NCBI RefSeq assembly: GCF_029168945.1
Contig: NC_083603.1
Coordinates: 32,647,396-32,711,395, forward strand
Reading direction: 5' to 3'
Length of the DNA stretch: 64,000 bases
Origin: Cannabis sativa
Lineage: Eukaryota > Streptophyta > Magnoliopsida > Rosales > Cannabaceae
The notes below the pieces were generated by a model, which worked only from the letters and a program-made list of their open reading frames with translations, ran no database searches and had not been told where the DNA came from. Made by a program: the position numbers and the translations under genes. This document shows positions 48,508 to 60,275 of this stretch, in pieces. Each line of letters starts with the position of its first letter. Position 1 is the first letter of the stretch.

Positions 48508-49264
48508 TTTATAAATTTCCAATAAGGAAAAAAATGATATATATAGAAAAATATTATTTTTAAACTTATAATTTATAAATAATTAAATATTTAACAAAAT
48601 AACAAATTTTGAATTTGAAAATATTATGGTAAGTGTATCTATAAAAATATCTATGTTAATTTCAAATTTATTAATTATTTAATTTGTCATATAAGATAAT
48701 TTTAATATAATATTTTAAATAAAAAGACAAAGTTATCTTTTAATTTAAAATATGTTAAATATCAAAATATCTAATCTTATAATTAAATAATATATAAATA
48801 TTAAAGAAGTTAACAAATTTTTTAATGTTACCATAATAGGAAATATTTAAAATTGGAAATATTTCAAAATAGAAATATTTGAAAAGGAAATATTTCAAAT
48901 TGTAAATATTTAAAATTGGAAATATTTCAAATTGGAAAAATCTAGAATTGGAAAAATTGAACTTTGGGGAAAAAACTCAAAAAATCGCAATTTGTGGGGA
49001 ACACCATTGAACCCCGATTTTCCAAAAATCATAACTCTTTCAATTTTTATCGGAATCGAGTTCCGTAAAAACAAAAATTACTTAATTTTTCACAAGGAAT
49101 CCAAATAAAATATTTTCAAAAATAGAAAATTATTTTTTATGGAAAAAATTTGTACAACATATACATCCATCACATAAGCACATAAACCAACATGAAACCA
49201 TCCAAATCAACACAAAATATATAAAACATCGTTTTAATTCATATTACATGAAAGTAAATCATTA
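48508..49264 (-). mobile_element. Element B leader, 5' segment
   Basis: AT-rich leader next to the primer binding site, resembling 1641-2450 of element A read on the opposite strand (ATTTTCACAAGGAATCC, CATGAAACCATCC). The GC island of A and D is absent here. Repeats of GGAAATATT occur near 48840-48950. Confidence 0.65.
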
Positions 49265-49281
49265 CCATGGTTCTGATACCA
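49265..49281 (-). other. Primer binding site of element B
   Basis: On the minus strand: TGGTATCAGAACCATGG, two bases from the LTR. It is better preserved than in A or D. Confidence 0.9.
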
Positions 49282-49283
49282 GT

Positions 49284-51134
49284 TGTTGGAATTATTTTAC
49301 CAAGATCTAGATTTACTACCAAGTATATTTCATTAACATCCTAATATGAATTCTAAAACAATGAAATAAATACATAAGAGTTTAAGAAAACCTTACATTA
49401 GGTGCAGCGGAATATAATGTCTCCTTCCATTCAGATCTCTAGCCCTTGATTCCTTTCTGTAGCAGAGCATTATCAAGATCTGAATCTGGATCTCTTTCTC
49501 TCCTTCTTTGATGCTGATTTTTCATAGTCTTACATACTATGATTGAGGTACCACTTGATGTGTGTGGGCACTACTCTATCACCCATGGGAATTTCGAAAT
49601 TAGAAGAGAAGAAAAGAGAGAGAAGGGGTGGCTTGGCTTTTCTCTGAAGGAAACAATGTGTAAAGTTATGAGTTTCCTGAAGCCAACACTTTCTATTTAT
49701 AGAATGCCCTCTAGGTTTAGGTTAGAATTGTATGGCATTAAAATAATGAAAAAATAAAATGGTAAAAGCCTATGCATAGTGGGCGGCCCATATAAGGAAA
49801 TTGGGCCTCACTTTGCAACTTTCCCATTTTGTTATTTTTCATTCCCATTTTCTCAAAAATGCCAATTTTCCAATTTAACCATTCAAATGCCAATTCTAAT
49901 TTTTTAATAACTTAAAAATAATTATTAAATAATATTTCCATTTAATATATTTATTAATTTAGACATATAAAGTATCTTAATTAATAAATAAACCTAGAAT
50001 CTCTTTTCTTTACAATTTCGCCCTTGCTTAGTGAAAATTCATAAAGTAGACATAGTCTAACTTTAGAATTATAATTGATTAATCAAAATCAATTAACTGA
50101 GTCTTACAAGCAGTATGGTCTCAACTAGTATGGGGACCATGGGTCTATGTAACCGAGCTTCCAATAAGTCGAACCGAATTCACCAAGTAAATTCCCTAAC
50201 TTATTAATTCCTTATTGAATCCACTCTTAGAACTTGGAATTGCACTCTCAGTCATATAGAACGCTCTATATGTTCCATGATATAGACACGTCATTAGTTA
50301 TCCATTGTTATAATCCTAATTTGATCAATGATCCTTTATATAGATGATTTACACTGTAAAAGGATTAAACTACCGTAACACCCTACAATGTATTTTATCC
50401 TTAAAACACTTAACCCTATATAAATGATATTTCAGCTAAGTGAAATGAGTACTCCACCATTTATTTTTGTTTGGTTAAGCTCGAAGGAAATCATCCTTTA
50501 CTTTCTATTCGCCAGATAGAAGCTATAGATTCCATATTTATGGTAGCGCTCCCACTCAATTATACTATCATGTTTCCAAAATGTACGTATCACCTTGACC
50601 CAAAAGTATGCTTAACTAACAAATCAAAGAACACGAATAACACTCTTGAGATTGAACCTAATCATATCAGGATTAAGATCATTTGATCTAAGATCAATAG
50701 GTGATATTGAATTGAATAGATATTACGATAAATTTAATATATCTAATCAAAGTTCAATATCGGTCCCTTTCGATGTATACTCTATACATCCGATACTGGT
50801 AAACTTTGCCAATGTCCTGGAAAGGACATAACACTTTTCCAAGGTGTAAGAATACCTATCGCTAATTATACCATGTCAGTTTAAATCCAGTGTTCTGACA
50901 AATCAGGTAATAAACTTTTGAACATATTATTAAGATTATATTTCACTGTGCTGACAACACTATAATCATTAACAAATTCATATGTTCTGGACTTAAATAG
51001 AATTCATACATTATATATATAATCATGAAATAAATCATGTGAACCATGCAACATAATATGTTATTTCTGATCTTTATTAATAAGTAAATCTGATTATATT
51101 GAAATGAGTTTTATTTAGGGCATAAAATCCAACA
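49284..51134 (-). mobile_element. Copia-derived element B, 5' LTR
   Basis: An 1851-bp LTR on the minus strand, followed by TGGTT (51135-51139), which duplicates 12722-12726. With the primer site beside it and the polypurine tract beside the other LTR, this proves that 12727-51134 is one interrupted element. TATA box TATAAATAG on the minus strand at 49693-49701. Confidence 0.95.
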
Positions 51135-51139
51135 TGGTT

Positions 51140-51755
51140 CAGGGTGTTAGCTCTCGGACAAGTGCAAAGGAACGACTTTTTTTCTAGGAGTTAAGATATT
51201 TTAAGGCATCTTTGGGACGAAAGGGATCTACTCGAACAGTCACCTCGCATTTAATGCAGCATGGGGAAAGCGTCTGGGAACACCCATAAGAGGACGTGTC
51301 AAACATCGTAAGTTTGATTTAGGGCAATTACACGATAATCAAAGGAGTTGGTGACAACTCCATTATAAAGAATCACATCAATCAAGGAAGGATGAAGGTT
51401 AATCTCACCTAACCTCTACGATACCTACTCTGTAGGTAATGCATGCCCTATTTTGTATCTTTTGGGAACTTGTGCTTATCCATAGCTGGCTTTAAAAGAC
51501 AAGTTACCCCTTTTCAACTATTCCCACCAATCTTTATAAATACCCCTGAGAAAATGAGAAAGGGGATCAAAAAAAAAGGAGAGAGAAAAAAAATACACAA
51601 AGAACATTCTCTGTAAGAAAATACTCTCATTAATAACAGAGGCTCGTGGACTATGACTCATTAATGCCTGAACCACGTAAAAATCATCTGCATTAATTAT
51701 CTCAAAGCTCTCATTATCATCTCATTTAATTAGTTGCCAAAAACTTCGGTCAACA
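51140..51755 (+). mobile_element. Solo LTR M, right part
   Basis: This continues from 12726. It has a TATA box TATAAATA (51535-51542), a purine-rich tract and, near the end, GAACCACGTAAAAATC, a copia U5-type sequence. It ends GGTCAACA and is followed by AATAC (51756-51760). Confidence 0.85.
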
Positions 51756-52525
51756 AATACTTATTTTAATCTATTTATTTTAATATATATTTTTTTAATT
51801 TAAATTACTAATTTAGATAACTCTAAATATAAATTTTAATTTGATACATATAAAATTATACCCTAGGAAGATCTGAAAAATAAAAATTTATTTACCATCC
51901 TTAGTATTAATTTTCCAATAAATATTATGAAAATTACTTAATTTAAGTTGGACCAAAATTAATTAAAATTAATTTTTAACTTAAATTTAATTTTCTATAA
52001 ATATATAATTCAATTCGAAACTCAATGTATAAAAATACATTTTCGAAATTACTTAAAATAAAATAGAAAAATTATTCTAATTTATGTTGTTCTAAAATTA
52101 AATAAATTAATTTTCAACATAAATATAATTTTCCTATTTAATTAAATTTCTTAAGAAAAATATCAAATATTTAAGTGTCTAGAACAAATCAACTTAAATA
52201 TTAATTTTCTATTTAATTAAATATATTTAGAAAAATACCAAAAAAATTTATCTAGAAAATATCTATCTAGATAATTCATAAACTAATTACATAATTTCTA
52301 ATTAAAATATAATATATTTTAGTCTATTTATTTTAATTAATTCATTAATGAAGATTATTTGATTTCAATTGATCTAAAATTAATTCAAAAATTAAATTTC
52401 AACTTTAATCTAATTTTCAAAATTAAAAATTTCAAAATATCAACATTTAAATATATAAATGCAATTCAAAATTATGTGGGAATTGATTCTTAAAATAAAA
52501 TAAAATATATTTTGAAAATTATTCT
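51756..52525 (-). mobile_element. Element C, internal part 2 (leader)
   Basis: AT-rich leader collinear with element B at about 17690-18480. It starts CTTATTTTAATCTATTTATT, directly continuing 12608. It is cut at 52526 by LTR L. Confidence 0.75.
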
Positions 52526-53035
52526 TGTTAACACAGATTTTCGTTAACAAAACATGAGCCTCTCAGTGATGATTTCATACAGAAAAAATAAAAGCTGTAG
52601 AAATAAAAATATGAACACTGGGTTTTTTACGTGGTTTTGTAGTTAAAATTCTACATAGTCCACGAGTTAATCTTATACAGATTTCTGATTGTTTTTCAGG
52701 GCCTCTCTTGTATGAGTTTTTTTGTCCTTTTTTTTTATCTTGTTTTTCACTATTTATAATTACATAGTGGGCAGTTAATTACAAAGTTGACTGGAATATG
52801 TTTACAAGAATCATCCCTAAAATTGTGGGATTCGATTACATATCACGCAGTGTAAATGCAGTTTATGATATGAAAATCATATACCTGTGATTTTCCCGTT
52901 TTCACTGGGTCAACATAATCGTGTATTAAACACGTCTTTAGCTATTGTATCTAAAGATGTCTCGACAAAAACTTGGTTCTAGTGATCTCACTAGGGAGCT
53001 AGGACCATTCTTCCTTCTGAGGTCGATGATGTATG
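52526..53035. mobile_element. LTR fragment L
   Basis: It begins TGTTAACACAG and carries TTTTTTACGTGGTTTT and CATAGTCCACGAG, like the copia solo LTR O read on the minus strand. The candidate target copy is ATTCT (52521-52525). It is interrupted at 53036 by element D; the remainder is not in the window. Confidence 0.65.
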
Positions 53036-54914
53036 CGTTGGGCTTTGTGCCCTAAATAAAACTCTACTTCAATGTAATCTTTTCTATTCAATCATCAATA
53101 AAGAAACATAATTATTTTCATTACTTATTTAGTATGTCATTTGGTTCATGTGATCATTTATATGTTTATTTAATTTATAAATTCATCCAAATCCTTATCA
53201 CATTGATATTCTTGTTTATTGTGTTGTCAACACAGTGGAAAGTAATCAAGATTATGTGATTAAATGTATTCCTTGATTTATCAGTACACAGGGTTTTACT
53301 GATATGATAATCTATAATGTAGTTTACTTGCACCTTGGATAAGTGTTATGTCCTTTCTAGGGCATTGGTTAAAGTAAGCTTAGGTTGGATGCATGGAGTA
53401 TGGATCGGAAGGGACCGATATTGAACTTGGACTAGATATGATAATCTTATCGCAATATCTATTCAATTCAATATCACCTAGTTAATCCTAAATCAAATGA
53501 TCTTAATCCTGACATGGTTATGTTGGATCTTAAGAGTGTTATTTGTGTTCTTTGATTTGTTAGTTAAGCTTACCTTTTGGTCTGGGTGATACGTACATTT
53601 TGGGAACATGATAGTACAATTGAGTGGCATCGCTAATATAGATACAAAATCTATAGCTTCTATCTGGACATAGAAGTGAAACGATGATTTTCTTCGAGCT
53701 TGGCTAAACAGAGATAAATGGTTGAGTACTCATTTTAGTGATTATATTAGTTCACTGAAATATTATTTATAGGTGGCTAAGTTTTTTAAGGATAAAATAC
53801 ATTGAAGGGTGTAACGGTAAATTAATCCCTATGCAATGTATATCATCTATAGAGGATCATTAATTATTATAGATAATTAATAGCGTATCTATTGTGGAAC
53901 ATATAGAGCGTTCTATATAACTGAGAGTGCAATTCCAAGTTCTATAGTGGTTCAACGAGGAATTAATAAGTTAGTGGATTTACTTGGTAAATTCTAGATC
54001 TGCTTATTGGAAGCTCGGTTATATAGGCCCATGGTCCCCATACTAGTTGAGACAAACTGCTTGTAAGACTCAGTTAATTGATTTTAGTTAATCAATTATA
54101 ATTCTAAAATTAGACTATGTCTAGTTTATGAATTTTTCACTGAGATATGACTTGATTGTGAAGAAATAGTATTTTAGGGTTAATTTATTAGTTAAGTGAC
54201 TTTATGGAGTCTCATTAATAAATATTATAAATTATAATTTTATTTGATAATTATTTTTAATTATTAAATAAATAGTTTTGACATTTAGAGGGTTGAAAGT
54301 GCAAAAAAATTGTATTTGTGAAAAATAGATAAAATAGTTGAGAAAAATAGCAAAAACTGAACTAGTGTAGGGCCCCTATGTGGTCGCCCACTAGGTGGTT
54401 ATTTTACTCTATTTTTATCAATTTTTTATTCCAAATAAATCAACCCTAATCCTAGTGGAAATTAGTATAAAAGGAAAGCTATGGTCTCATTATCCAACTA
54501 ATTCTTCTAAAGCTAAAAACCATGTTTTCTCTCTAGGTTTATGAGACTTATATCTTCTTCTTCTTCTTCTAATTTCGGAAATACTATAGCCATCTTCACA
54601 AAACAAATTTAAGCCTTGGTGATTGAGTGCATGCCCACACATATCAAGTAAGTCCTCAATCACAGTGTGTAAGACTATGAAGAATCCAAACAACAAGAAA
54701 GAGTTTCGGGCTCAGATCTTGGTGATACTCTGCTACAAAAAGGATACAAAGATTAGAGATCTGAGCGGAAGGAGTCATTTAATTCTGCTGCAACCAATGT
54801 AAGGTTTCTCATACCTTCTATGTGTTTATTTTATATCGTTCTAGAAGTTCATATTTAGGTTGTTAAAAACATACTTGTTAGCAAATCTAGATCCTGGTAA
54901 AACATATTCTAACA
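53036..54914 (+). mobile_element. Copia element D, 5' LTR
   Basis: An LTR of about 1.88 kb of the same family as A and B, ending ATATTCTAACA before a primer site. It starts CGTTGGGCTTTGTGCCC, so the terminal T appears mutated to C. TATA box TATAAAAGG at 54466-54474. More diverged from its relatives than B, hence older. Confidence 0.88.
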
Positions 54915-54916
54915 AC

Positions 54917-54933
54917 TAGCCTCACAGCCATGG
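54917..54933 (+). other. Primer binding site of element D (degenerate)
   Basis: TAGCCTCACAGCCATGG, several changes from the consensus TGGTATCAGAGCC, in the expected place. Confidence 0.7.
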
Positions 54934-55199
54934 TAATTAATTTACTTTCAAGAAATATGGATTTAAAACGACGTATGTATGATTTGGATGTGATTCATGT
55001 TGATCTATGTGTTTATTGATGATTGTTTAATGTTTGCAAATTTTTTACAAAAAATAATTAGAATTTTATTCTGGAATTATTTTTGTTGGATAGTATGGAA
55101 AAAATTAAGCAATTCACTTTTTTACTGAACTTAATTTCGATTTAATTTGAATTAGTTGTGAACTTTTGAAAATTGAAAATTGAAAAATCTTAAGGGTGG

Positions 55200-55385
55200 A
55201 GATACACCCCATGCGTGCGCAGATCAGGTGACACACGGGTGCGTCACCCGCATCGCCCAGGTTTTCTGAAATCCCCACCTACGCGTACGGACATGCTACT
55301 GGCATTCCCCAGCCCCGAGGTTTCTCGGCTGTGCACCCTTCTGGGCACGCGCGGATGGTATGTACTACGTACCACCCGCACCAAA
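55200..55385 (+). other. GC island with terminal hairpin in leader of D
   Basis: GC-rich patch at the same place as 1908-2095. The hairpin at 55351-55379 has arms GCGG and CCGC outside TGGTATGTA and TACGTACCA, with one A/C mismatch, one G-T pair and a one-base loop. It differs in sequence from A but not in position. Confidence 0.6.
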
Positions 55386-56393
55386 TGCAAATTTTTTCAT
55401 GGAATTAATTTCGAATTTTTTGTGTAATTTTGTATTTAGATTTTTATTTTTCATATTTCAAATCTAATATTTGATTTTTTTTTTAATTAATTTAAGATAT
55501 TGTTGGTTTTTGAACCTTGAAAATAGGTAAAAATCTATATTTTTGCTTAGTTGGTTATCTTATTTTAAAATTTTGATTATCTTATCTGATTTTTAAATTT
55601 AAGTTCATATATTTTATATTTTTAAATTATTTAATTAATTTTTAATAAAATGACCTTATTTGAAATTTAAAATAAGATTATTTTAATCTAAAAATTTAAA
55701 TTGTAACCAGATATTTTGCTAACTTTCAAATTTTGTTATTTTTATTAAATTATAAAATTCGATAAATAATATTTATTTATCATTTTATTTTATTGAATAT
55801 TTAATTTTATTTTAATAACATGAAATTTGAAAAATTGTTAGCATCTTTTTGCAATAGATATTTAGGTTTGTTGAAAACTTAATTTTTCAAATTTATAGGT
55901 TAATTTTGAAATTAATTATTTAATTTAAATTTAATTTTTTTTCTTTTTTCGAAAAATAATATTTTTTTTATTATTTTAATTTTTCGAAATTACTTAATTA
56001 ATTTAAATTAAATAAACCCTATATCCAACTATCCAACTTTGTTACATGTTTGTGTGTTTTATATATTGTTTAATTATTAAACTTATTTTTATAAAACCTA
56101 TTATTATTTGATATAAATTGCCATGGTTAACTTGTTGACAGATCCAATGATCTGATTTTAACCAATGGTCAATTCTCAATAGGTCAAATAAATAATTTGT
56201 AACAGGTAAATTTTGCAATCTTCTTTCATCTGTGTATAAACCTAGTAACATGATAGGATTCATCTAAATCTGTGTGCATGTGTGAGCCTATATGTTTGCT
56301 TTGGGCTTAGATGCATATAGGGAGCTCATTTAATTTTTTGTAATTAAAATGGACTAGGTTGTTAAAAAAAATGATCACTTATGATAGATTTTA

Positions 56394-56790
56394 GGCTAAT
56401 TAGGATCTTTTCTCCCGAAATTTGACATGTACCAAATCATGCCTCCTGAATTTTTTTGACCGTTAAAATTTCCCCCTGAATTATTCAAATTGTTAGATTT
56501 AAGGACTTTTGTCTAATTTCATTCAATTTTATTATTTCAGTGATTATTTATGTACTAAATCATGCTCCCCATACTTTGATATCTACCAAATCATGCCCCT
56601 CAAACTTTGATATGTACTAAATCATGCCCCGTGAACTTTCATCCATATTAGAATTTTTTTACTAAAATTAGACAAAAGTCCTTAAATTTAACAATCTGAA
56701 TATTTCAGGGGGAATTTTTAACGGCCAAAAAAGTTTAGGGGGCATGATTTGGTACATGTCAAAGTTCGGGGGGAAAAATCCTAATTAGCC
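56394..56790. mobile_element. Mutator-like MITE
   Basis: A 397-bp element with long imperfect inverted repeats beginning GGCTAATTAGGAT and ending ATCCTAATTAGCC, flanked by a perfect 9-bp target duplication TAGATTTTA (56385-56393, 56791-56799). The interior carries several copies of GTACCAAATCATGCC or GTACTAAATCATGCC in direct and inverted orientation. The 9-bp duplication fits Mutator-type transposases. Confidence 0.88.
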
Positions 56791-56852
56791 TAGATTTTAT
56801 TAAGGCCCAATTAACATTTGGGCCAATTCAATTAATAACAGTTGTTCATTTA

Positions 56853-56960
56853 AGGTTAAATTCCTCTCCTTTGGGCCTTCTGTGAGAGTTAGTGGGTACG
56901 ACATACTGAACCCAACCCTCCCTCACATGAACAACCCCAATTGTGAAGGCCCATTTGCCT
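56853..56960 (+). other. Conserved leader block, copy D
   Basis: Counterpart of 3169-3288 and 19237-19360: AGGTTAAATTCCTCTCC, GGGTACGACATACTGAACCC, GAAGGCCCATTTGCC. A short segment after GAGAGTT is missing compared with A. Confidence 0.7.
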
Positions 56961-57768
56961 CATTTGAATAACTGTACTAGGTTAATTAAACTAGTTTAAC
57001 CTAATAAAATTGATTAGCAACATAATTTATTTCAAACTATATGTAATTAATTTTTCATTTGATTATGTTGAAATTAATTTAAGAAAAACACACTTAGTTT
57101 AATGAACCTTTTTCAAGATAAGTTACATGTATTTTTCTTGTATTTAATTTAATAAAGAAGTTATAACTAAGTAGATTCTTCTAGATACTTATTTATTTAA
57201 TATTTCATAAAAATATATTTAAGTTGAAAATCAGTTATTTATAACTAATTTTGGATCAACTTGAATTTGAATATTTTTGAAATTAATAATTAAAGTTGAA
57301 TTTTTCTAGAAAATTAGTTATTCAAATATTCTTTAAATATTGTTTTAAGTTGAAAATTCGTTAATTTTGGATCAACTTAAAATGGAATATTTTTCAAATT
57401 AAGGTGATTAGTTCAAGATACTTAATTTTATTATTTAATTACATTTTTTTGAAAATAATTTAAGTTGAAAATTTTGTTAATTTAGAACAACTTAAATTAG
57501 ATATTTTTTAAATACTTATTTTATTATATTTTAATTATTTTTTAAATTTTATATATTTTTTTATATAATGATTTTCGAAAATTAAATTAAAGTTGAAAAT
57601 TAATTATTTAATTAATTTTGGATCAACTTAAATTAAGTAATTTTCATTATTAAAATATATAGATTAAAATAAATGATTAAATAAAAATACATTTTAAATA
57701 ATGAGCTTTAATCAAGAGACATTCGATCTCCATTGTTGGTTCTACATAGTTCTTATTTTAGTGAGTAA

Positions 57769-58078
57769 TCATCCCTAATGGATGAACGTTCATTAGCAAT
57801 TTAACGCCGTAGAATCTCGAAAGATAAGTATTATTTGTAGGTGTTTTATTCTTAGTATTGATCACCCTAATGGTGGCTACTATAAGTAAGACTTACAAAA
57901 GTATGAAACAATGGTGGAGGCTCATGAAATAGGAATGCCCTTAACTCTCGCCTAAACGGGACAACGTCGGATTCTCTTTTTGATCGAATAAAAGGTTGCT
58001 AGAATGTTTGTCATTTTAGATGAGTTGACTACTCTATTCAATAGATGATATCTTTGTCTCTCGCCTAAATGGGACACT
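57769..58078 (+). other. Hairpins and twin boxes before gag of D
   Basis: Hairpin 1 TCATCC-CTAAT-GGATGA (57769-57785). Hairpin 2 CACC-CTAAT-GGTG with outer TAGTA/TACTA (57853-57882). Boxes ACTCTCGCCTAAACGGGACA (57944-57963) and TCTCTCGCCTAAATGGGACA (58057-58076). Same order and spacing as in A. Confidence 0.65.
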
Positions 58079-58153
58079 GTATCAGTTTATTAAAAACCTT
58101 GAAAAATATTAAATATGTTTTTTTTTGGTTTTTTTTACAAACATATTTCGTAA

Positions 58154-58839
58154 CGATGAAGAGAACTCCCCGCTATTTCCGGCAGGAACTTTTGTATGAA
58201 TTTATAGAACCAAATGATTTATTTCTGTTTATTGATATTTGTAGTGTCAAAATGGACAACCCACACCCCGACCCTCTCCTAGTAAATGCCTTTGCAAATA
58301 AACTCTATAGTGTGAAAATGCTTCCTGGTAAGAGCATTAATTCACACTTGTTGATGATGAATCTGAAGTTCCAGAAAGCAAATTTGCTGGGAATTGATTT
58401 ATCTAGAGAACAATGGGTTCAATTCATTCTTAATAGTCTTCCTCCTGAGTAAAGTGGATTTATTGTATCTTATATGATCAACAATTTTAACTCATCCGAC
58501 ATGGACAAGCTAGAAGCAGAATTGCGTGCTTATGAACGGAGCTTACCTGCAAGGAGGACACCCTCCAATTTTGCAGACCTAAGTAAGAGGAAAAGGATTA
58601 AGTATGAAGCTTCTAACAATTCTGCTTCTTCAAGTACAAATCATGAAACACTTGATAATAGTACTCTTCAATGTTCAAATTGTAATGAGAAGGGACATCA
58701 GGAAGAACGATGTCCCATACTTCTAAATAATTTGAATGAAGGTAATGCTTTTGTTTTTGAATCATGTGTTTTAGAGAATGACAAATCCTTTTGGATTGTT
58801 GATTCTGGATCTACTAACCATGTTTGTTCTTCATTGTAG
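58154..58839 (+). pseudogene. Ty1/copia gag and start of protease, element D (broken)
   Basis: The frame covers a gag domain (58154-58449: MLPGKSINSHLLMMNLKFQK, WVQFILNSLPPE). It is stopped by TAA at 58450-58452 and continues in frame to a good zinc knuckle CSNCNEKGHQEERC (CX2CX4HX4C) and the protease active site WIVDSGSTNHVCSSL, ending at TAG 58837-58839. The N-terminal gag part seen in element A (MNSMLSLLTENKLNG) is missing, and unrelated residues precede the domain, so there is also a 5' deletion. Protease and later parts should be fused in one polyprotein in an active copia element. Confidence 0.85.
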
Positions 58840-60275
58840 CTGCTTGAAACTTGGGATTATTTAAATTTAGGGGAGTTAAAGCTCAAAGTTGGAAATGGCA
58901 AATTAGTATCGGTCCAAGCTAAAAGAAAAGCCCGCCTCAAGTTTCAGAAGAAATTTTTAGTTTTAAACAATGTTTTGTTCATTCTAAATTTCAGTAGAAA
59001 CTTGATTAGTGTTTCAAAACTTGATTAGTGTTTCATATTTACAAATACAATTTTATCAATTAAATTTTCCGAGTTCTATTTGCACTATTTCTTGTAGTGG
59101 ATTTCAATTATGTGTTGCTCACATGAAACAAGGGCTTTATGTTTTGAGACTGGAAATACAAATCGCGCTTAACAACGAACTTTTCAATGTTGCTAAACCT
59201 AGAAACCATAAAAGAAAAGAGATCGATAATAATGATGAAACATATCTATGGCATTTATGATTAGGTCATATAGGCTATGAGAGACTTCACAGGTTAACCA
59301 AAGACGGTCCATTGAAAAATGTCGTCTTGGGTGAATAACAGTTTGTGAATCTTGCCTAGAAGGAAAAATGACTAAGCGTTCTTTCTCTGCAAAGGGCGAG
59401 CGTGCCAAAGAACCTCTTGGGTTAGTGCATTCAGATGTCTGTGGACCTCTAAATGTCAAGGCCAGAGGAGGTTATGAGTACTTTGTCACTTTCATTGACG
59501 ATTTCTCTAGATATAGTTTTATTTACCCAATGCAAAAGAAATATGAAACGTTTGAAAAGTTTCAGGTATCTCACGCTTTGGCTCAAAACCAATTAGGTAA
59601 AACATTAAAGATCTTGCGAACTGATAGGGGTGGAGAGTATATGGATATGTAGTTCAAAGATCATTTAATTAAACTTGGTATTAAATCACAGTATACTTCC
59701 CGTAGCACTCCACAGCAAAATGGAGTTGCAGAAAGAAGAAATCGCACACTTTTAGAAATGGTTAGGTCTATGCTGAGCTATTCAACTCTATCTACGTCCT
59801 TCTGAGGATATGCAATACAGACGGCAAACGACATTTTAAATGTTGTTCCATCTAAAGTAGTTCCTAAGACACCTGTCGAAGTATGGAATGGTCGTACACC
59901 TAGTTTACGCCATTATAGGATTTAGGGGTGCCCTGCTCATGTCTTAAGAAAGAAAGAAGGCAAACTAGAATCGCGAACTGAAGTTTTCTTATTTGTCGGA
60001 AATTCTAAAGAAACTAGGGGTGGACTATTTTATAGTCACAAGGATAACAAAGTGTTTGTCTCTACAAATGCTTCCTTCCTTGAAGATGACTATATTAAAG
60101 ACTTCAAGCCTAAAAGTAAAGTAGTGTTAGAAGAAATGCTTTCAGATATAACTCCTTCTAATGTTCCATCCTATTCTACAAAAGTAGAGGATAATCCCAC
60201 TCCCTCAGTTAAACCGACACAAGTTGTTACAACTGAGAAACCTACCACAAATGTTCATGTCCAGAAGGTCACGAC
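58840..60275 (+). pseudogene. Ty1/copia protease end and integrase, element D (broken, truncated)
   Basis: After the protease, the pre-integrase zinc-binding region is recognisable (LGHIGYERLHRL, then CESCLEGK in another frame near 59345-59368). It is followed by the integrase core: HSDVCGPLN (59428 on), TFIDDFSRYS, RTDRGGEY (59617 on), TPQQNGVAERRNRTLLEMVRS (59708 on) and GCPAHV. In-frame stops (for example 59650, 59802, 59923) and at least one frameshift break it. IN before RT is the Ty1/copia order; the core looks Angela-type, with moderate certainty. The frame runs on to 60275, where an LTR start follows with no RT, RNase H or polypurine tract. Confidence 0.88.

Larger units (their letters stand above)
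54934..58153 (+). other. Long leader of element D
   Basis: About 3.2 kb including a MITE. It repeats the order seen in A: GC island (55200-55385) ending in a hairpin at 55351-55379, AT-rich part, conserved block (56853-56960), AT-rich part, two CTAAT-loop hairpins (57769-57785, 57853-57882) and twin boxes. No coding frame is supported. Confidence 0.75.
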
